Source: Prado023 sp963774745
GTDB lineage: Bacteria > Actinomycetota > Actinomycetes > S36-B12 > CAIYMF01
Reading direction: 5' to 3'
Assembly: GCA_963774745.1 (NCBI GenBank)
Contig: CAVZGE010000010.1
Span: 1-64,000, forward strand
DNA: 64,000 nt
Each line of letters begins with the position of its first letter. The stretch's first letter is position 1. The notes beneath the pieces were generated by a model. That model was not told the origin of the DNA. It saw nothing but the letters and a program-made list of their open reading frames with translations, and did not search any database. The position numbers and the translations under genes are program-made. Shown in pieces: positions 8,992 through 17,167 of the stretch.

Positions 8992-9020
8992 TTGACACAG
9001 GGGCGCCCCTCGGGGAGGCT
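8992..9020 (+). promoter_or_regulatory. Promoter for the winged-helix ATPase gene
   Basis: A perfect -35 TTGACA (8992-8997), 17-bp spacer and GAGGCT (9015-9020) lie just after map. The expected transcript start near 9027 leaves a leader of about 75 nt to the preferred ATG at 9102. Confidence 0.65.
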
Positions 9021-9101
9021 CAGCCCAGTGAGTGCCGGGGCGACCCGGCCGGGGCCGGGGGGCCCTTGCGGATGAGTCAGCCGGAGCGGAGGGATCGGAC
9101 C

Positions 9102-10385
9102 ATGGTCGCGGAGGCCGTGCAGGTGCGTGCGTTCACGCCGCAGGAGCCGATGTCGTTGGCCGAGGCCGGGCTCACCGACAGCGAGGTCGAGGGGCTGATC
9201 CTGAAGTTCCTGGCCGCGCGCGGGGATGCCAGCGGCTGGGCGATCGCCGACCAGGTGCGCCTGCCCTACGGCCTGGTCGTCACATGCCTGAACCAGCTCA
9301 AGGACGCCCGGCTGGTTGCCTACCGCAGCTCGTCGGGGGTCAATGACTTCCTCTACCAGATCACCGACCACGGCCGGGACACCGCACGCCGGCTCGCCCA
9401 CCGCTGCACCTACTTCGGCGCGGCACCGGTCTCCCTGGAGGACTACGTCGACGCGGTGGTCGCCCAGGGGATCACCGACCGTGCGCCTGGCCCCGCGGAC
9501 CTGATGGACGCCTTCGAGGACCTCCTGCTCGACCAGGGCGTCGTCGACCGGCTCGGCCCGGCCATCGCCTCCGGCCGGGGGATGTTCCTGTTCGGGCCCT
9601 CGGGAAACGGCAAGACCAGCATCAGCCAGCGGATCACCAGGTCCCTCGGGGGGCACATCTGGGTGCCGCGCTCGATCGGCGTCGATGGTGACATCGTGCG
9701 CATCTTCGACCCGCACTTCCACGTCGAGGCACCGTTCGACTGGGAGTACCAGCACGGCATGCCGCACCCGGTCGACAAGCGCTGGGTGCTGATCGAGCGC
9801 CCGACGGTGTCCGTGGGCGGCGAGCTCACCATGGACCAGCTCGAGGTGAGCACGAACCCGCACACCGGGATCAGCGAGGCCCCGCTGCAGCTCAAGGCCA
9901 ACGGCGGGACCCTGGTCATCGACGACTTCGGTCGCCAGCGGATGCGCATCGACGACCTGCTCAACCGCTGGATCGTCCCGCTGGAGGCCGGCTACGACTT
10001 CTACAGCCTGAGCAGCGGGCGACGCATCCAGATGCCGTTCCAGCAGGTCATCGTGTTCTCCACGAACCTCGAGCCCCGCGACCTCGTCGACGAGGCGTTC
10101 CTGCGGCGCATCCCGTACAAGATCCCGGTGGGGGACCCGACGGAGGCGCAGTTCCGCCAGCTGTTCGACATGGTCAGCGCGGAGCTCGGGGTGCCCGTCG
10201 AGCCGGCCGCCATCGACCACCTGATCCGCCACCACTACCACGGCGCCCACCGGTCGCTACGGTTCTGCCACCCGCGGGACCTGCTGCTGCAGGTCCTCAA
10301 CGAGTCGCGGTACCTCGGGATCCCCGCGGTCCTGTCGCTGGAGACGGTCGACCGCGCAGTGGACGCCTACTTCTCGGTCATCTAG
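9102..10385 (+). CDS. Winged-helix/AAA-type ATPase of unknown role
   Basis: A 427-aa soluble protein. Residues about 25-105 look like a winged-helix domain (LILKFLAARGDASGWAIADQ, then LNQLKDARLVAYRS). The ATPase part has Walker A GPSGNGKTS at 165-173 and Walker B LVIDDFG at 271-277, followed by an arginine-rich stretch and EPRDLVDEAFLRRIPYKIPV, typical of AAA sensor-2/lid regions. I chose ATG 9102 because GGAGGG lies 8 bases upstream; ATG 9072 is possible. It has its own promoter and sits between map and infA. No membrane segment or signal peptide is seen. A DNA- or protein-remodelling ATPase is likely, but I do not recognise a specific function. Confidence 0.75.
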   Translation: MVAEAVQVRAFTPQEPMSLAEAGLTDSEVEGLILKFLAARGDASGWAIADQVRLPYGLVVTCLNQLKDARLVAYRSSSGVNDFLYQITDHGRDTARRLAHRCTYFGAAPVSLEDYVDAVVAQGITDRAPGPADLMDAFEDLLLDQGVVDRLGPAIASGRGMFLFGPSGNGKTSISQRITRSLGGHIWVPRSIGVDGDIVRIFDPHFHVEAPFDWEYQHGMPHPVDKRWVLIERPTVSVGGELTMDQLEVSTNPHTGISEAPLQLKANGGTLVIDDFGRQRMRIDDLLNRWIVPLEAGYDFYSLSSGRRIQMPFQQVIVFSTNLEPRDLVDEAFLRRIPYKIPVGDPTEAQFRQLFDMVSAELGVPVEPAAIDHLIRHHYHGAHRSLRFCHPRDLLLQVLNESRYLGIPAVLSLETVDRAVDAYFSVI

Positions 10386-10437
10386 GCCCCGCGGCTGCCA
10401 GCCGCTTGCGCTGCGGTTGTTCGCCGAGCTCGCCGTT

Positions 10438-10467
10438 TTGGTCCCCGGGCGCCGCAGGCCGTAGACT
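10438..10467 (+). promoter_or_regulatory. Promoter of the infA operon
   Basis: TTGGTC (10438-10443), 18-bp spacer and TAGACT (10462-10467) give a good actinobacterial sigma-70-type promoter. It implies a leader of about 140 nt before infA at 10617. I see no gene in the 231-base gap 10386-10616. Confidence 0.6.
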
Positions 10468-10616
10468 TGAGCAGCGTTGCGTCTGCGCGTCCCCGTCTGT
10501 CGGCCCCACCGGGCTTCCAGCCGAGCGCGCCGGCTCAGCACAGCAGGAACTCGATCGACCGAACCGCGGCCGCCCGAGCCCGAACCCGACGACAGCAAGG
10601 TGTGGATCAGCAGCTT

Positions 10617-10838
10617 ATGGCCAAGAAAGAGGGTGCCATCGAACTCGAGGGCACGATCCGCGAGTCGCTCCCGAACGCCATGTTCCGGGTCGAGCTCGAC
10701 AACGGCCACAAGGTCCTGGCCCATATCTCGGGGAAGATGCGGCAGCACTACATCCGCATCCTGCCCGACGACCGGGTGGTCGTGGAGCTCTCGCCCTACG
10801 ACCTGACCCGTGGACGGATCGTCTACCGGTACAAGTGA
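10617..10838 (+). CDS. infA: Translation initiation factor IF-1
   Basis: IF-1 occupies the ribosomal A site during initiation. The ATG at 10617 gives MAKKEGAIELEGTIRESLPN and a 73-aa OB-fold protein, the normal length, with the conserved FRVELDNGHKVLAHISGKMR block. The upstream open frame is not IF-1-like. rpmJ follows 49 bases later. Confidence 0.98.
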   Translation: MAKKEGAIELEGTIRESLPNAMFRVELDNGHKVLAHISGKMRQHYIRILPDDRVVVELSPYDLTRGRIVYRYK

Positions 10839-10887
10839 CAGATGCCCTCCGGGTTCCACCGGTGGTGAAGGCTGCGAGGAAAGAGCG

Positions 10888-11001
10888 ATGAAGGTCAAGC
10901 CCAGCGTCAAGAAGATCTGCGACAACTGCAAGGTGATCCGCCGTCACGGTCGCGTGATGGTGATCTGCGAGAACCCCCGGCACAAGCAGCGCCAGGGCTG
11001 A
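10888..11001 (+). CDS. rpmJ: 50S ribosomal protein L36, zinc-binding form
   Basis: L36, 37 aa, starting MKVKPSVKKICDNCKVI. Cys11, Cys14, Cys27 and His32 form the zinc site of the C+ form. The ATG at 10888 follows AGGAAAGAG. The longer frame from 10810 overlaps infA and is not L36-like. Confidence 0.97.
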   Translation: MKVKPSVKKICDNCKVIRRHGRVMVICENPRHKQRQG

Positions 11002-11257
11002 TCGCACCGGCTCCGGCCGGCCCGCGCACAGCAGGACAGCACGACACGGCAGCGCGCCGCCTGGCGCGTCCCACCCGGGAGACCGGGGTGGGGGCCACAA
11101 CTGAAGATGCGTGATCCCGTCATCCCGACTCCGGGCCCCTGCCAGGGCCCTCGGGGACGTCACCCCCGGCTCGGAGGCCGGGGACCCACCACAAAGGGCG
11201 GTGGGACCGGTCACGCACCCAAACCTCCGGATGAACCAAGGAAGAAGGTTCCGCCCG
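11002..11257 (+). other. Structured rpmJ-rpsM intergenic leader
   Basis: 256 bases without a gene. Two clear hairpins are visible: CCCACCCGG (11070-11078) with CCGGGGTGGG (11083-11092) and CCCCGGC (11164-11170) with GCCGGGG (11177-11183). Between them, two GGGCCC blocks separated by six bases can also pair. An attenuating or autoregulatory leader for the S13-S11-S4-alpha unit is possible; the E. coli alpha operon is controlled by S4. No homology is claimed. Confidence 0.5.
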
Positions 11258-11635
11258 ATGGCACGTCTCGTCGGCGTCGACCTCCCGCGCGACAAGCGCG
11301 TCGAGGTGGCGCTCACCTACATCTATGGCATTGGCCGTTCCCGTGCCGCTGAGATCCTCGCCGCGACCGGGGTCAACCCCGACACCCGCGTCAAGGACCT
11401 CACGGACAACGAGCTGGTCCCCCTGCGCGACTACATCGAGGGCAACCTCAAGGTCGAGGGTGACCTGCGTCGTGAGGTGGCTGCCGACATCCGCCGCAAG
11501 GTGGAGATCGGCTGCTACCAGGGCATCCGGCATCGCCGGGGTCTGCCGGTCCGCGGGCAGCGCACGCACACCAACGCTCGGACCCGCAAGGGTCCGCGCA
11601 AGACGGTCGCCGGCAAGAAGAAGGCCGGCAAGTAG
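11258..11635 (+). CDS. rpsM: 30S ribosomal protein S13
   Basis: S13, 125 aa, which contacts the P-site tRNA and the large subunit. The ATG at 11258 gives MARLVGVDLPRDKRVEVALT and is preceded by AAGGAAGAAGG nine bases upstream. The helix-turn-helix TYIYGIGRSRAAEIL and the basic C-terminal tail RGQRTHTNARTRKGPRKT are diagnostic. The frame extends further upstream, but that part is leader. Confidence 0.97.
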   Translation: MARLVGVDLPRDKRVEVALTYIYGIGRSRAAEILAATGVNPDTRVKDLTDNELVPLRDYIEGNLKVEGDLRREVAADIRRKVEIGCYQGIRHRRGLPVRGQRTHTNARTRKGPRKTVAGKKKAGK

Positions 11636-11651
11636 TAGTCCGACTGGTCCG

Positions 11652-11669
11652 GGTGGGCACCTGCCCACC
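11652..11669 (+). other. Small hairpin between rpsM and rpsK
   Basis: GGTGGGC (11652-11658), a 4-nt loop and GCCCACC (11663-11669) form a 7-bp stem in the 105-base gap. It lacks a T-tract and is probably a processing or attenuation element rather than a full terminator. Confidence 0.4.
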
Positions 11670-11740
11670 GCGGCGACCCAGCCCCGCAACGGGCCGGGAA
11701 CGCCGACCAGCGGACCGACGACCTCACGCAAAGGAACGCA

Positions 11741-12145
11741 ATGCCTCCCAAGACTCGTCAGAGCGCGGCCAAGAAGGTCCGTCGCAAGGAGAAGAAGAAC
11801 GTGGCCCACGGCCACGCGCACATCAAGAGCACGTTCAACAACACGATCGTGTCGATCACGGACCCCTCGGGTGCGGTGATCGCCTGGGCCTCGAGCGGCC
11901 AGGTCGGGTTCAAGGGGTCGCGCAAGTCGACCCCGTACGCCGCGCAGATGGTGGCCGAGGCTGCCGCGCGTCGTGCGATGGACCACGGCATGAAGAAGGT
12001 TGACGTCTTCGTCAAGGGTCCCGGCTCCGGCCGCGAGACCGCGATCCGGTCGCTGCAGGCGACCGGCCTGGAGGTCGGCTCGATCTCCGACGTCACCCCC
12101 ATGGCCCACAACGGCTGCCGTCCGCCCAAGCGCCGCCGCGTCTGA
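11741..12145 (+). CDS. rpsK: 30S ribosomal protein S11
   Basis: S11, 134 aa, of the platform near the E site. The blocks HIKSTFNNTIVSITDPSGAV, GRETAIRSLQATGLEV and PHNGCRPPKRRRV-like end (here MAHNGCRPPKRRRV) are diagnostic. AAAGGAACGCA precedes the ATG. rpsD follows after 17 bases. Confidence 0.98.
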   Translation: MPPKTRQSAAKKVRRKEKKNVAHGHAHIKSTFNNTIVSITDPSGAVIAWASSGQVGFKGSRKSTPYAAQMVAEAAARRAMDHGMKKVDVFVKGPGSGRETAIRSLQATGLEVGSISDVTPMAHNGCRPPKRRRV

Positions 12146-12162
12146 CCCGAAGGATTCACATC

Positions 12163-12789
12163 ATGGCTCGATACACAGGGGCAGACTGCAAGCGCTGCCG
12201 CCGAGAGAAGACCAAGCTGTTCCTCAAGGGCAGCAAGTGCGATGGGCCCAAGTGCCCCATCGAGCTGCGCCCGTTCCCGCCCGGCCAGCACGGCCGTGGC
12301 CGGACCAAGGACAGCGAGTACCTGCTGCAGATGCGCGAGAAGCAGAAGTGCGCACGCATCTACGGGGTCCTGGAGAAGCAGTTCCGTGGGTACTACGAGG
12401 AGGCCCAGCGCAAGCAGGGCAAGACCGGTGAGAACCTGCTCAAGATCCTCGAGACCCGCCTGGACAACGTCGTGTACCGCGGTGGCTTCGCCAAGAGCCG
12501 CGACATGGCCCGCCAGCTCGTGGGCCACGGCCACATCATGGTCAACGGCAAGAAGGTCGACATCCCCTCCTACCGGGTGTCGCCCTCGGACATCGTCGAG
12601 GTGCGCCCGTCCTCGCGTGAGCTGACCCCGTTCGTGGTCGCCCACGCCGAGGCCGGCGAGCGTCCCGTCCCGGCGTGGCTCGAGGTCTCCCCGAACCAGA
12701 TGCGCATCCTCGTGCACGCGGTTCCGGAGCGCGGGGCCATCGACACCGCCGTCCAGGAGCAGCTGATCGTCGAGCTCTACTCGAAGTGA
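12163..12789 (+). CDS. rpsD: 30S ribosomal protein S4, zinc-binding (C+) form
   Basis: S4, 208 aa, which nucleates small-subunit assembly. The N-terminus has a four-Cys motif (CKRC, then CDGPKC, Cys9/12/26/31) expected to bind zinc, followed by RPFPPGQHGRGR. The S4 RNA-binding domain is at about 97-160 (LLKILETRLDNVVYRGGFAK). From memory, many actinobacterial S4 proteins (Mycobacterium, Streptomyces) lack these Cys residues, so this form is closer to the Bacillus/Thermus type. Confidence 0.96.
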   Translation: MARYTGADCKRCRREKTKLFLKGSKCDGPKCPIELRPFPPGQHGRGRTKDSEYLLQMREKQKCARIYGVLEKQFRGYYEEAQRKQGKTGENLLKILETRLDNVVYRGGFAKSRDMARQLVGHGHIMVNGKKVDIPSYRVSPSDIVEVRPSSRELTPFVVAHAEAGERPVPAWLEVSPNQMRILVHAVPERGAIDTAVQEQLIVELYSK

Positions 12790-12793
12790 CCCT

Positions 12794-12823
12794 GTCGGGT
12801 GGCGGCTCCTGCCGCCGCCCGAC
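12794..12823 (+). terminator. Hairpin between rpsD and rpoA
   Basis: GTCGGGTGGCGGC (12794-12806), a TCCT loop and GCCGCCGCCCGAC (12811-12823) form a 13-bp stem with one G-T pair. It starts five bases after the rpsD stop. Because rpoA and rplQ follow in the same direction, it may be a partial terminator that sets the S4:alpha ratio. Confidence 0.55.
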
Positions 12824-12880
12824 CCAGCCTTGCAGCACGTGGCATCAAATGGTGGGTGCCACGGAAAGGAACGGTAACCC

Positions 12881-13882
12881 GTGCTTATTGCCCAGCGTCC
12901 GACCCTCACCGAGGAGCGCGTCAGCGACCACCGTTCGCGGTTCGTCCTGGAGCCCCTCGAGCCGGGCTTCGGCTACACCCTGGGGAACTCCCTGCGCCGG
13001 ACGCTCCTGTCGAGCATCCCCGGTGCGGCGGTCACCAGCATCCGGATCGAGGATGTCCTCCACGAGTTCACCACGATCCCGGGTGTCAAGGAGGACGTCA
13101 CCGAGATCATCCTCAACCTCAAGGAGCTCGTCGTCTCCTCGGAGCATGACGAGCCGGTCGTGATGTACCTGCGCAAGCAGGGCCCCGGTGCGGTCACCGC
13201 AGCCGACATCGCGCCGCCCGCCGGGGTCGAGGTCCACAACCCCGACCTGCACCTGGCCACGGTCAACGCCAAGGGCAAGCTGGAGATCGAGCTCGTCGTG
13301 GAGCGCGGTCGCGGCTACGTGACCTCGACGGCCAACAAGCTGCCCGGCCAGGAGATCGGCCGGATCCCGGTCGACTCGATCTACTCGCCGGTGCTCAAGG
13401 TGACCTACAAGGTCGAGGCGACCCGTGTCGAGCAGCGCACCGACTTCGACAAGCTGATCCTGGACGTCGAGACCAAGCCCTGCATGACCCCGGCCGACGC
13501 CGTGGCCTCCGCGGGCAAGACCCTGGTCGAGCTGTTCGGCCTGGCCCACGAGCTCAACGTCAACGCCGAGGGCATCGACATCGGTCCGTCACCGGCCGAC
13601 GAGCTGGTCGCCGAGCAGCTCTCGACGCCGATCGAGTCCCTGGACCTCACCGTGCGCAGCTTCAACTGCCTCAAGCGTGAGGGCATCCACACCGTCGGTG
13701 AGCTCGTCAGCCGCAGCGAGGCGGACCTGATGGACATCCGCAACTTCGGGAGCAAGTCGATCGAAGAGGTCAAGGACAAGTTGCTCTCCCTGGGTCTCGC
13801 GCTCAAGGACAGCCCCGCCGGGTTCGTGCCGGCATACGTCGAGGAAGAGGACGGGGACTTCGCCGAGGACGAGCAGCTCTAG
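12881..13882 (+). CDS. rpoA: DNA-directed RNA polymerase subunit alpha
   Basis: Alpha subunit, 333 aa. The N-terminal assembly domain has FVLEPLEPGFGYTLGNSLRR near residues 24-43. The C-terminal domain, about 245-315, has LDLTVRSFNCLKREGIHTVG and DIRNFGSKSIEEVKDKL, which contact UP elements and activators. It starts at a GTG with GGAAAGGA upstream (12863-12870). An acidic tail (EEEDGDFAEDEQL) ends it. Confidence 0.98.
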   Translation: MLIAQRPTLTEERVSDHRSRFVLEPLEPGFGYTLGNSLRRTLLSSIPGAAVTSIRIEDVLHEFTTIPGVKEDVTEIILNLKELVVSSEHDEPVVMYLRKQGPGAVTAADIAPPAGVEVHNPDLHLATVNAKGKLEIELVVERGRGYVTSTANKLPGQEIGRIPVDSIYSPVLKVTYKVEATRVEQRTDFDKLILDVETKPCMTPADAVASAGKTLVELFGLAHELNVNAEGIDIGPSPADELVAEQLSTPIESLDLTVRSFNCLKREGIHTVGELVSRSEADLMDIRNFGSKSIEEVKDKLLSLGLALKDSPAGFVPAYVEEEDGDFAEDEQL

Positions 13883-13931
13883 CCAGCCACCGCCCTCGAA
13901 CGAACCTGTTGAACAGTAGGAGTCAGTAACT

Positions 13932-14534
13932 ATGCCCACGCCCAGCAAGGGCCCCCGTCTGGCCAGCACCCCCGCCCACGAGCGGCACATGCTCGCCAAC
14001 CTGGCCACCGCGCTCTTCGAGCACGGAGCGATCACCACGACCGAGGCGCGTGCCAAGCGCGTCCGGCCGCTGGCCGAGCGGATGATCACGTTCGCCAAGC
14101 GCGGTGACCTGCACGCCCGTCGTCAGGTCATGACCGTCATCCGCGACAAGTCCGTCGTGCACGTGCTGTTCGAGGAGATCGGACCGCGGTTCGCGACCCG
14201 CCCGGGCGGTTACACCCGCATCACCAAGATCGGGCCGCGCAAGGGCGACAACGCCCCCATGGCCGTGATCGAGCTGTGCGAGCCGCTGGCTGAGCGCACG
14301 GTCGCCGAGGCCACGGCCGCGACGAAGCGTGCTGCCAAGGAGGCCGCGGCCCCGGCCGCTGCCGCCCCGGTGGTCGCCGAGGTCGTCGAGACCGAGGCTG
14401 TCGAGTCTGTCGAGACCGACGCTCCCGTGGTCGAGGCCGAGGCCCCGGTCGAGGGTGTCGAGGGCGACACCGCGGTTGCCGCCGATGCTGTGGAGGCCGC
14501 TGAGGCTGCCACTGAGGACGACGCCACGGCGTGA
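13932..14534 (+). CDS. rplQ: 50S ribosomal protein L17 with long acidic Ala-rich tail
   Basis: L17, 200 aa. Residues 1-120 are the normal L17 fold, opening MPTPSKGPRLASTPAHERHM and containing FEEIGPRFATRPGGYTRITK. The last 80 residues are almost only Ala, Val, Glu and Asp, a low-complexity acidic tail also seen in a shorter form in mycobacteria. The truA GTG overlaps the stop by 4 bases. Confidence 0.97.
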   Translation: MPTPSKGPRLASTPAHERHMLANLATALFEHGAITTTEARAKRVRPLAERMITFAKRGDLHARRQVMTVIRDKSVVHVLFEEIGPRFATRPGGYTRITKIGPRKGDNAPMAVIELCEPLAERTVAEATAATKRAAKEAAAPAAAAPVVAEVVETEAVESVETDAPVVEAEAPVEGVEGDTAVAADAVEAAEAATEDDATA

Positions 14535-15636
14535 CCACGCCCGTCATCGAGCCCGCTGGGACGTCGGAGGAATCCGGCGCCGGCGGGCTCGTCGGCGTCC
14601 CGGGAGCCCTGGATCGGCCAGGGGCACCTGATGTCCCGGGCGAGGTCCGGCTGCGCCTGGAGATCGCCTACGACGGCGCGGGCTTCTGCGGCTGGGCTCG
14701 ACAGCCGGGCCTGCGCTCGGTGCAGGGCGAGCTCGAGTCCGCCCTGAGGGCCGTTCTGCGAGTCGAGGCGGGCGTGCCGGTGCGGGTGGCTGTCGCCGGG
14801 CGAACGGATGCGGGGGTTCACGCGGTGGGACAGGTCTGCCACAGCGACGTCCCCGCATCGGCCTGGGCGGCGTCATCCGGTCGACACGGAGGCGGGCACA
14901 CGTCCTTGAGTGCGTTGGCCGCCACCACTGAGCCGTCGCCCGGGGTGGACCTGCCGGCCGGTATCGGCCCCGGCCCGTCCCTGGGCGAGGTGCCGACCGC
15001 CCGACCGTCCTCGGCGAGGTGCCGACCGCCCCCGACCCGTCCCTTGCGGTTCGCCGCCGCCTGAACGGCCTGCTGCCCGCGGACCTGCGCGTGCGGCACG
15101 TCGGCGTGGCCCCCCCTGGGTTCGACGCCCGCTGGTCGGCCTCCTGGCGGCGGTACTCCTACCTCGTGGCCGATGACCCCGCCGGCCAGGACCCGCGGAC
15201 CCGTGGGCACGTGCTCTGGCATCCCCGGGCGTTGGACGTCGAGGCGATGGCTGACGCCGCCGCCCCGTTCGTCGGGGAGCATGACTTCGCCGCCTACTGC
15301 CGGGCCCGGCCGGGCGCATCCAGCGTGCGCACCATCCATGACATCGGCTGGCGGCGGGTCGGCCGCAGCGCCGGGGCCACGTCGCCCGTGGAGTTCTCGG
15401 TGCGCGCCGACGCCTTCTGCCACTCCATGGTCCGTGCGCTGGTCGGGGCGTTCATCGCCGTGGGGGACGGGCGCTGGCCGGTGCAACGCCCCGCACAGCT
15501 GCTGGCGGCCGCCCAGCGAGTGCCCGTCATCGCCACGGCACCGGCCCACCCGTTGACGCTCGTGGAGGTCGGCTACCCCCCCGATGCCGACCTGGCCTCC
15601 CAGGCCGAGCGGGCCAAGCGCTGGCGCGGGCGCTGA
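14531..15636 (+). pseudogene. truA: tRNA pseudouridine synthase A, frameshifted as read
   Basis: TruA makes pseudouridine 38-40 in tRNA anticodon arms. The first frame (14531 on) has LRLEIAYDGAGFCGWARQPG and the catalytic AGRTDAGVHAVGQV with the active Asp. The second frame, to 15636, has RRLNGLLPADLRVRHVGVAP, WSASWRRYSYLV and the C-terminal FCHSMVRALVGAFIAVGDGR. The break falls in an insert built of near-repeats of PSLGEVPTA. Restoring one C at 15009-15010 joins the frames and leaves an in-frame 30-bp tandem repeat; the repaired protein would be 368 aa, long for TruA because of an N-terminal extension and the insert. The start is a GTG overlapping rplQ. Confidence 0.85.
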
Positions 15637-15749
15637 CGACGGGTCGGCGCCGGCGGTCCTGGCGGACGGACCGGGCGACCTCATCCGCCGCCCGAACGGG
15701 TCGGGGCATGAGTGCCGCTGGGCCGAACGGGTGAACCCCGGGCTGCCCG

Positions 15750-15787
15750 CCATACCCGGTATGGACAGGGCTCCATACCGGGTATAG
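15750..15787 (+). promoter_or_regulatory. Two PadR-type operators in the promoter of the padR gene
   Basis: CCATACCCGGTATGG (15750-15764, perfect palindrome with a central C) and CCATACCGGGTATAG (15773-15787, one arm imperfect) are centred 23 bp apart, about two helical turns. TATAGA (15783-15788), inside the second copy, could be the -10 of a leaderless or nearly leaderless transcript starting close to the GTG at 15798. This fits autorepression by the PadR protein. Confidence 0.7.
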
Positions 15788-15797
15788 AACTGCTGGC

Positions 15798-16367
15798 GTG
15801 TCCATCCGCAACGGCCTGCTCGCCCTCCTGATGGAGGGGCGCGCCTATGGCAACCAGTTGCGCACGGACTTCGAGGAGCGGACCGGCGGCTCGTGGCCGC
15901 TGAACATCGGGCAGGTCTACCAGACCCTCGACCGGCTCGTCCGCGACGGCCTCGTCGTGGCCGAGGACGTGCGCTCGGCCGACATCCCGGCCCAGGCGCG
16001 CAGCCTCTACCGGATCACCGACGCGGGCCAGGCCGAGGTCCTGCGCTGGTTCTCCCAGCCGGTGGCCCGTGGGGCTGCTCCGCGCGACGAGCTGACGATC
16101 AAGCTGGCAGTGGCCATGTGCTCCCCGCGTGTCGACGTCGGGCGGATCATCGACGTCCAGCGGGCCGCCACGATGGGCGCACTCCAGGAGCTGACCGCGA
16201 TCAAGCGCCGTCAGCTCGCCGGGGACCCGGCGCGAGGGCGCGAACCCTGGATGCTGATCCTCGACCGGATCATCTTCGACACCGAGGCCGAGCTGCGCTG
16301 GCTCGAGCACTGCGAATCCACACTGCTGCGGAACCTGGCAACGTCGACCAAGGGGGGCCCCTCATGA
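15798..16367 (+). CDS. PadR-family transcriptional regulator
   Basis: A 189-aa repressor-type regulator. The winged helix is at residues about 3-75 (LLALLMEGRAYGNQLRTDFE, NIGQVYQTLDRLVRDGLV), the PadR signature. The C-terminal part (about 95-185) is helical, as in PadR dimerisation domains of the Vir type. It starts at a GTG just after two palindromic operators and overlaps the ABC ATPase gene by 4 bases. Control of the downstream exporter and of itself is the natural reading; the ligand is unknown. Confidence 0.88.
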   Translation: MSIRNGLLALLMEGRAYGNQLRTDFEERTGGSWPLNIGQVYQTLDRLVRDGLVVAEDVRSADIPAQARSLYRITDAGQAEVLRWFSQPVARGAAPRDELTIKLAVAMCSPRVDVGRIIDVQRAATMGALQELTAIKRRQLAGDPARGREPWMLILDRIIFDTEAELRWLEHCESTLLRNLATSTKGGPS

Positions 16368-17167
16368 CCGGACCGACGACGGCAGGGGTTCAGCCCCCGG
16401 CCACAGTCCTCGAGCTCGTCGGGGCGTGGCGGACCCACGGGCAGGGGCCGACCGCGGTCACCGCGCTGCGTGCCGTCTCGCTGACCCTGCGCGAGGGGGA
16501 GCTGGTCGCGGTGATGGGGCCCAGCGGGTCGGGGAAGTCCACGCTGCTCAACCTCAGCGGAGGGCTCGACCAGCCGACTCAGGGCGATGTCCGGATCGGC
16601 CCCGACTCCACGGTGGGAGCCAGTGCCGCCCATCTGGCGATGCTGCGTCGACGCCACCTGGGCTTCGTGTTCCAGGATGCCAACCTCGTGGGCTCGCTCA
16701 CAGCCGGGGAGAACGTCGCCCTTCCCCGTGAGCTGGACGGGGTGCCGGTTCGGGTGGCCCGGCGCGAGGCGGAGGCTGCGCTCGCGGAGGTCGGCCTGGC
16801 CGGGGTGGCCCCGCGATTCCCCGACGACCTGTCCGGAGGGCAGCAGCAGCGGGTCGCCATCGCGCGGGCGCTGGTCGGCGGTCGGCGGCTCATCCTGGCC
16901 GACGAGCCCACCGGTGCCCTCGACACGGCCTCCGGGGACGAGGTCCTGCGGATCATCCGCGCACGGTGCGACGCGGGTGCGGCGGCGCTGGTCGTCACCC
17001 ACAACCCGCGGCACGCGGCGTGGGCCGACCGAGTCCTGTTCCTGCGCGACGGGCAGGTCGTCGAGCGCGCTGCCTTCGCCGAGACCCCGGCGGATGCCCC
17101 GCACCCCGATGCCTCCCGGCTCCCGTTGGCCGCCCTCGGGGCACGTCCTGGGACGGACCTGGCATGA
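16364..17167 (+). CDS. ABC transporter ATP-binding protein, MacB/LolD-like
   Basis: A 267-aa ATPase. Walker A GPSGSGKST is at 52-60, the signature LSGGQQQR at 156-163 and Walker B LILADEP at 176-182, followed by the TGALD D-loop of the MacB/LolD/FtsE subgroup. I used the ATG at 16364, which overlaps the padR stop; the longer upstream frame is out-of-frame padR sequence. Its stop overlaps the permease start by 4 bases, so the two form one exporter. Confidence 0.93.
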   Translation: MTGPTTAGVQPPATVLELVGAWRTHGQGPTAVTALRAVSLTLREGELVAVMGPSGSGKSTLLNLSGGLDQPTQGDVRIGPDSTVGASAAHLAMLRRRHLGFVFQDANLVGSLTAGENVALPRELDGVPVRVARREAEAALAEVGLAGVAPRFPDDLSGGQQQRVAIARALVGGRRLILADEPTGALDTASGDEVLRIIRARCDAGAAALVVTHNPRHAAWADRVLFLRDGQVVERAAFAETPADAPHPDASRLPLAALGARPGTDLA

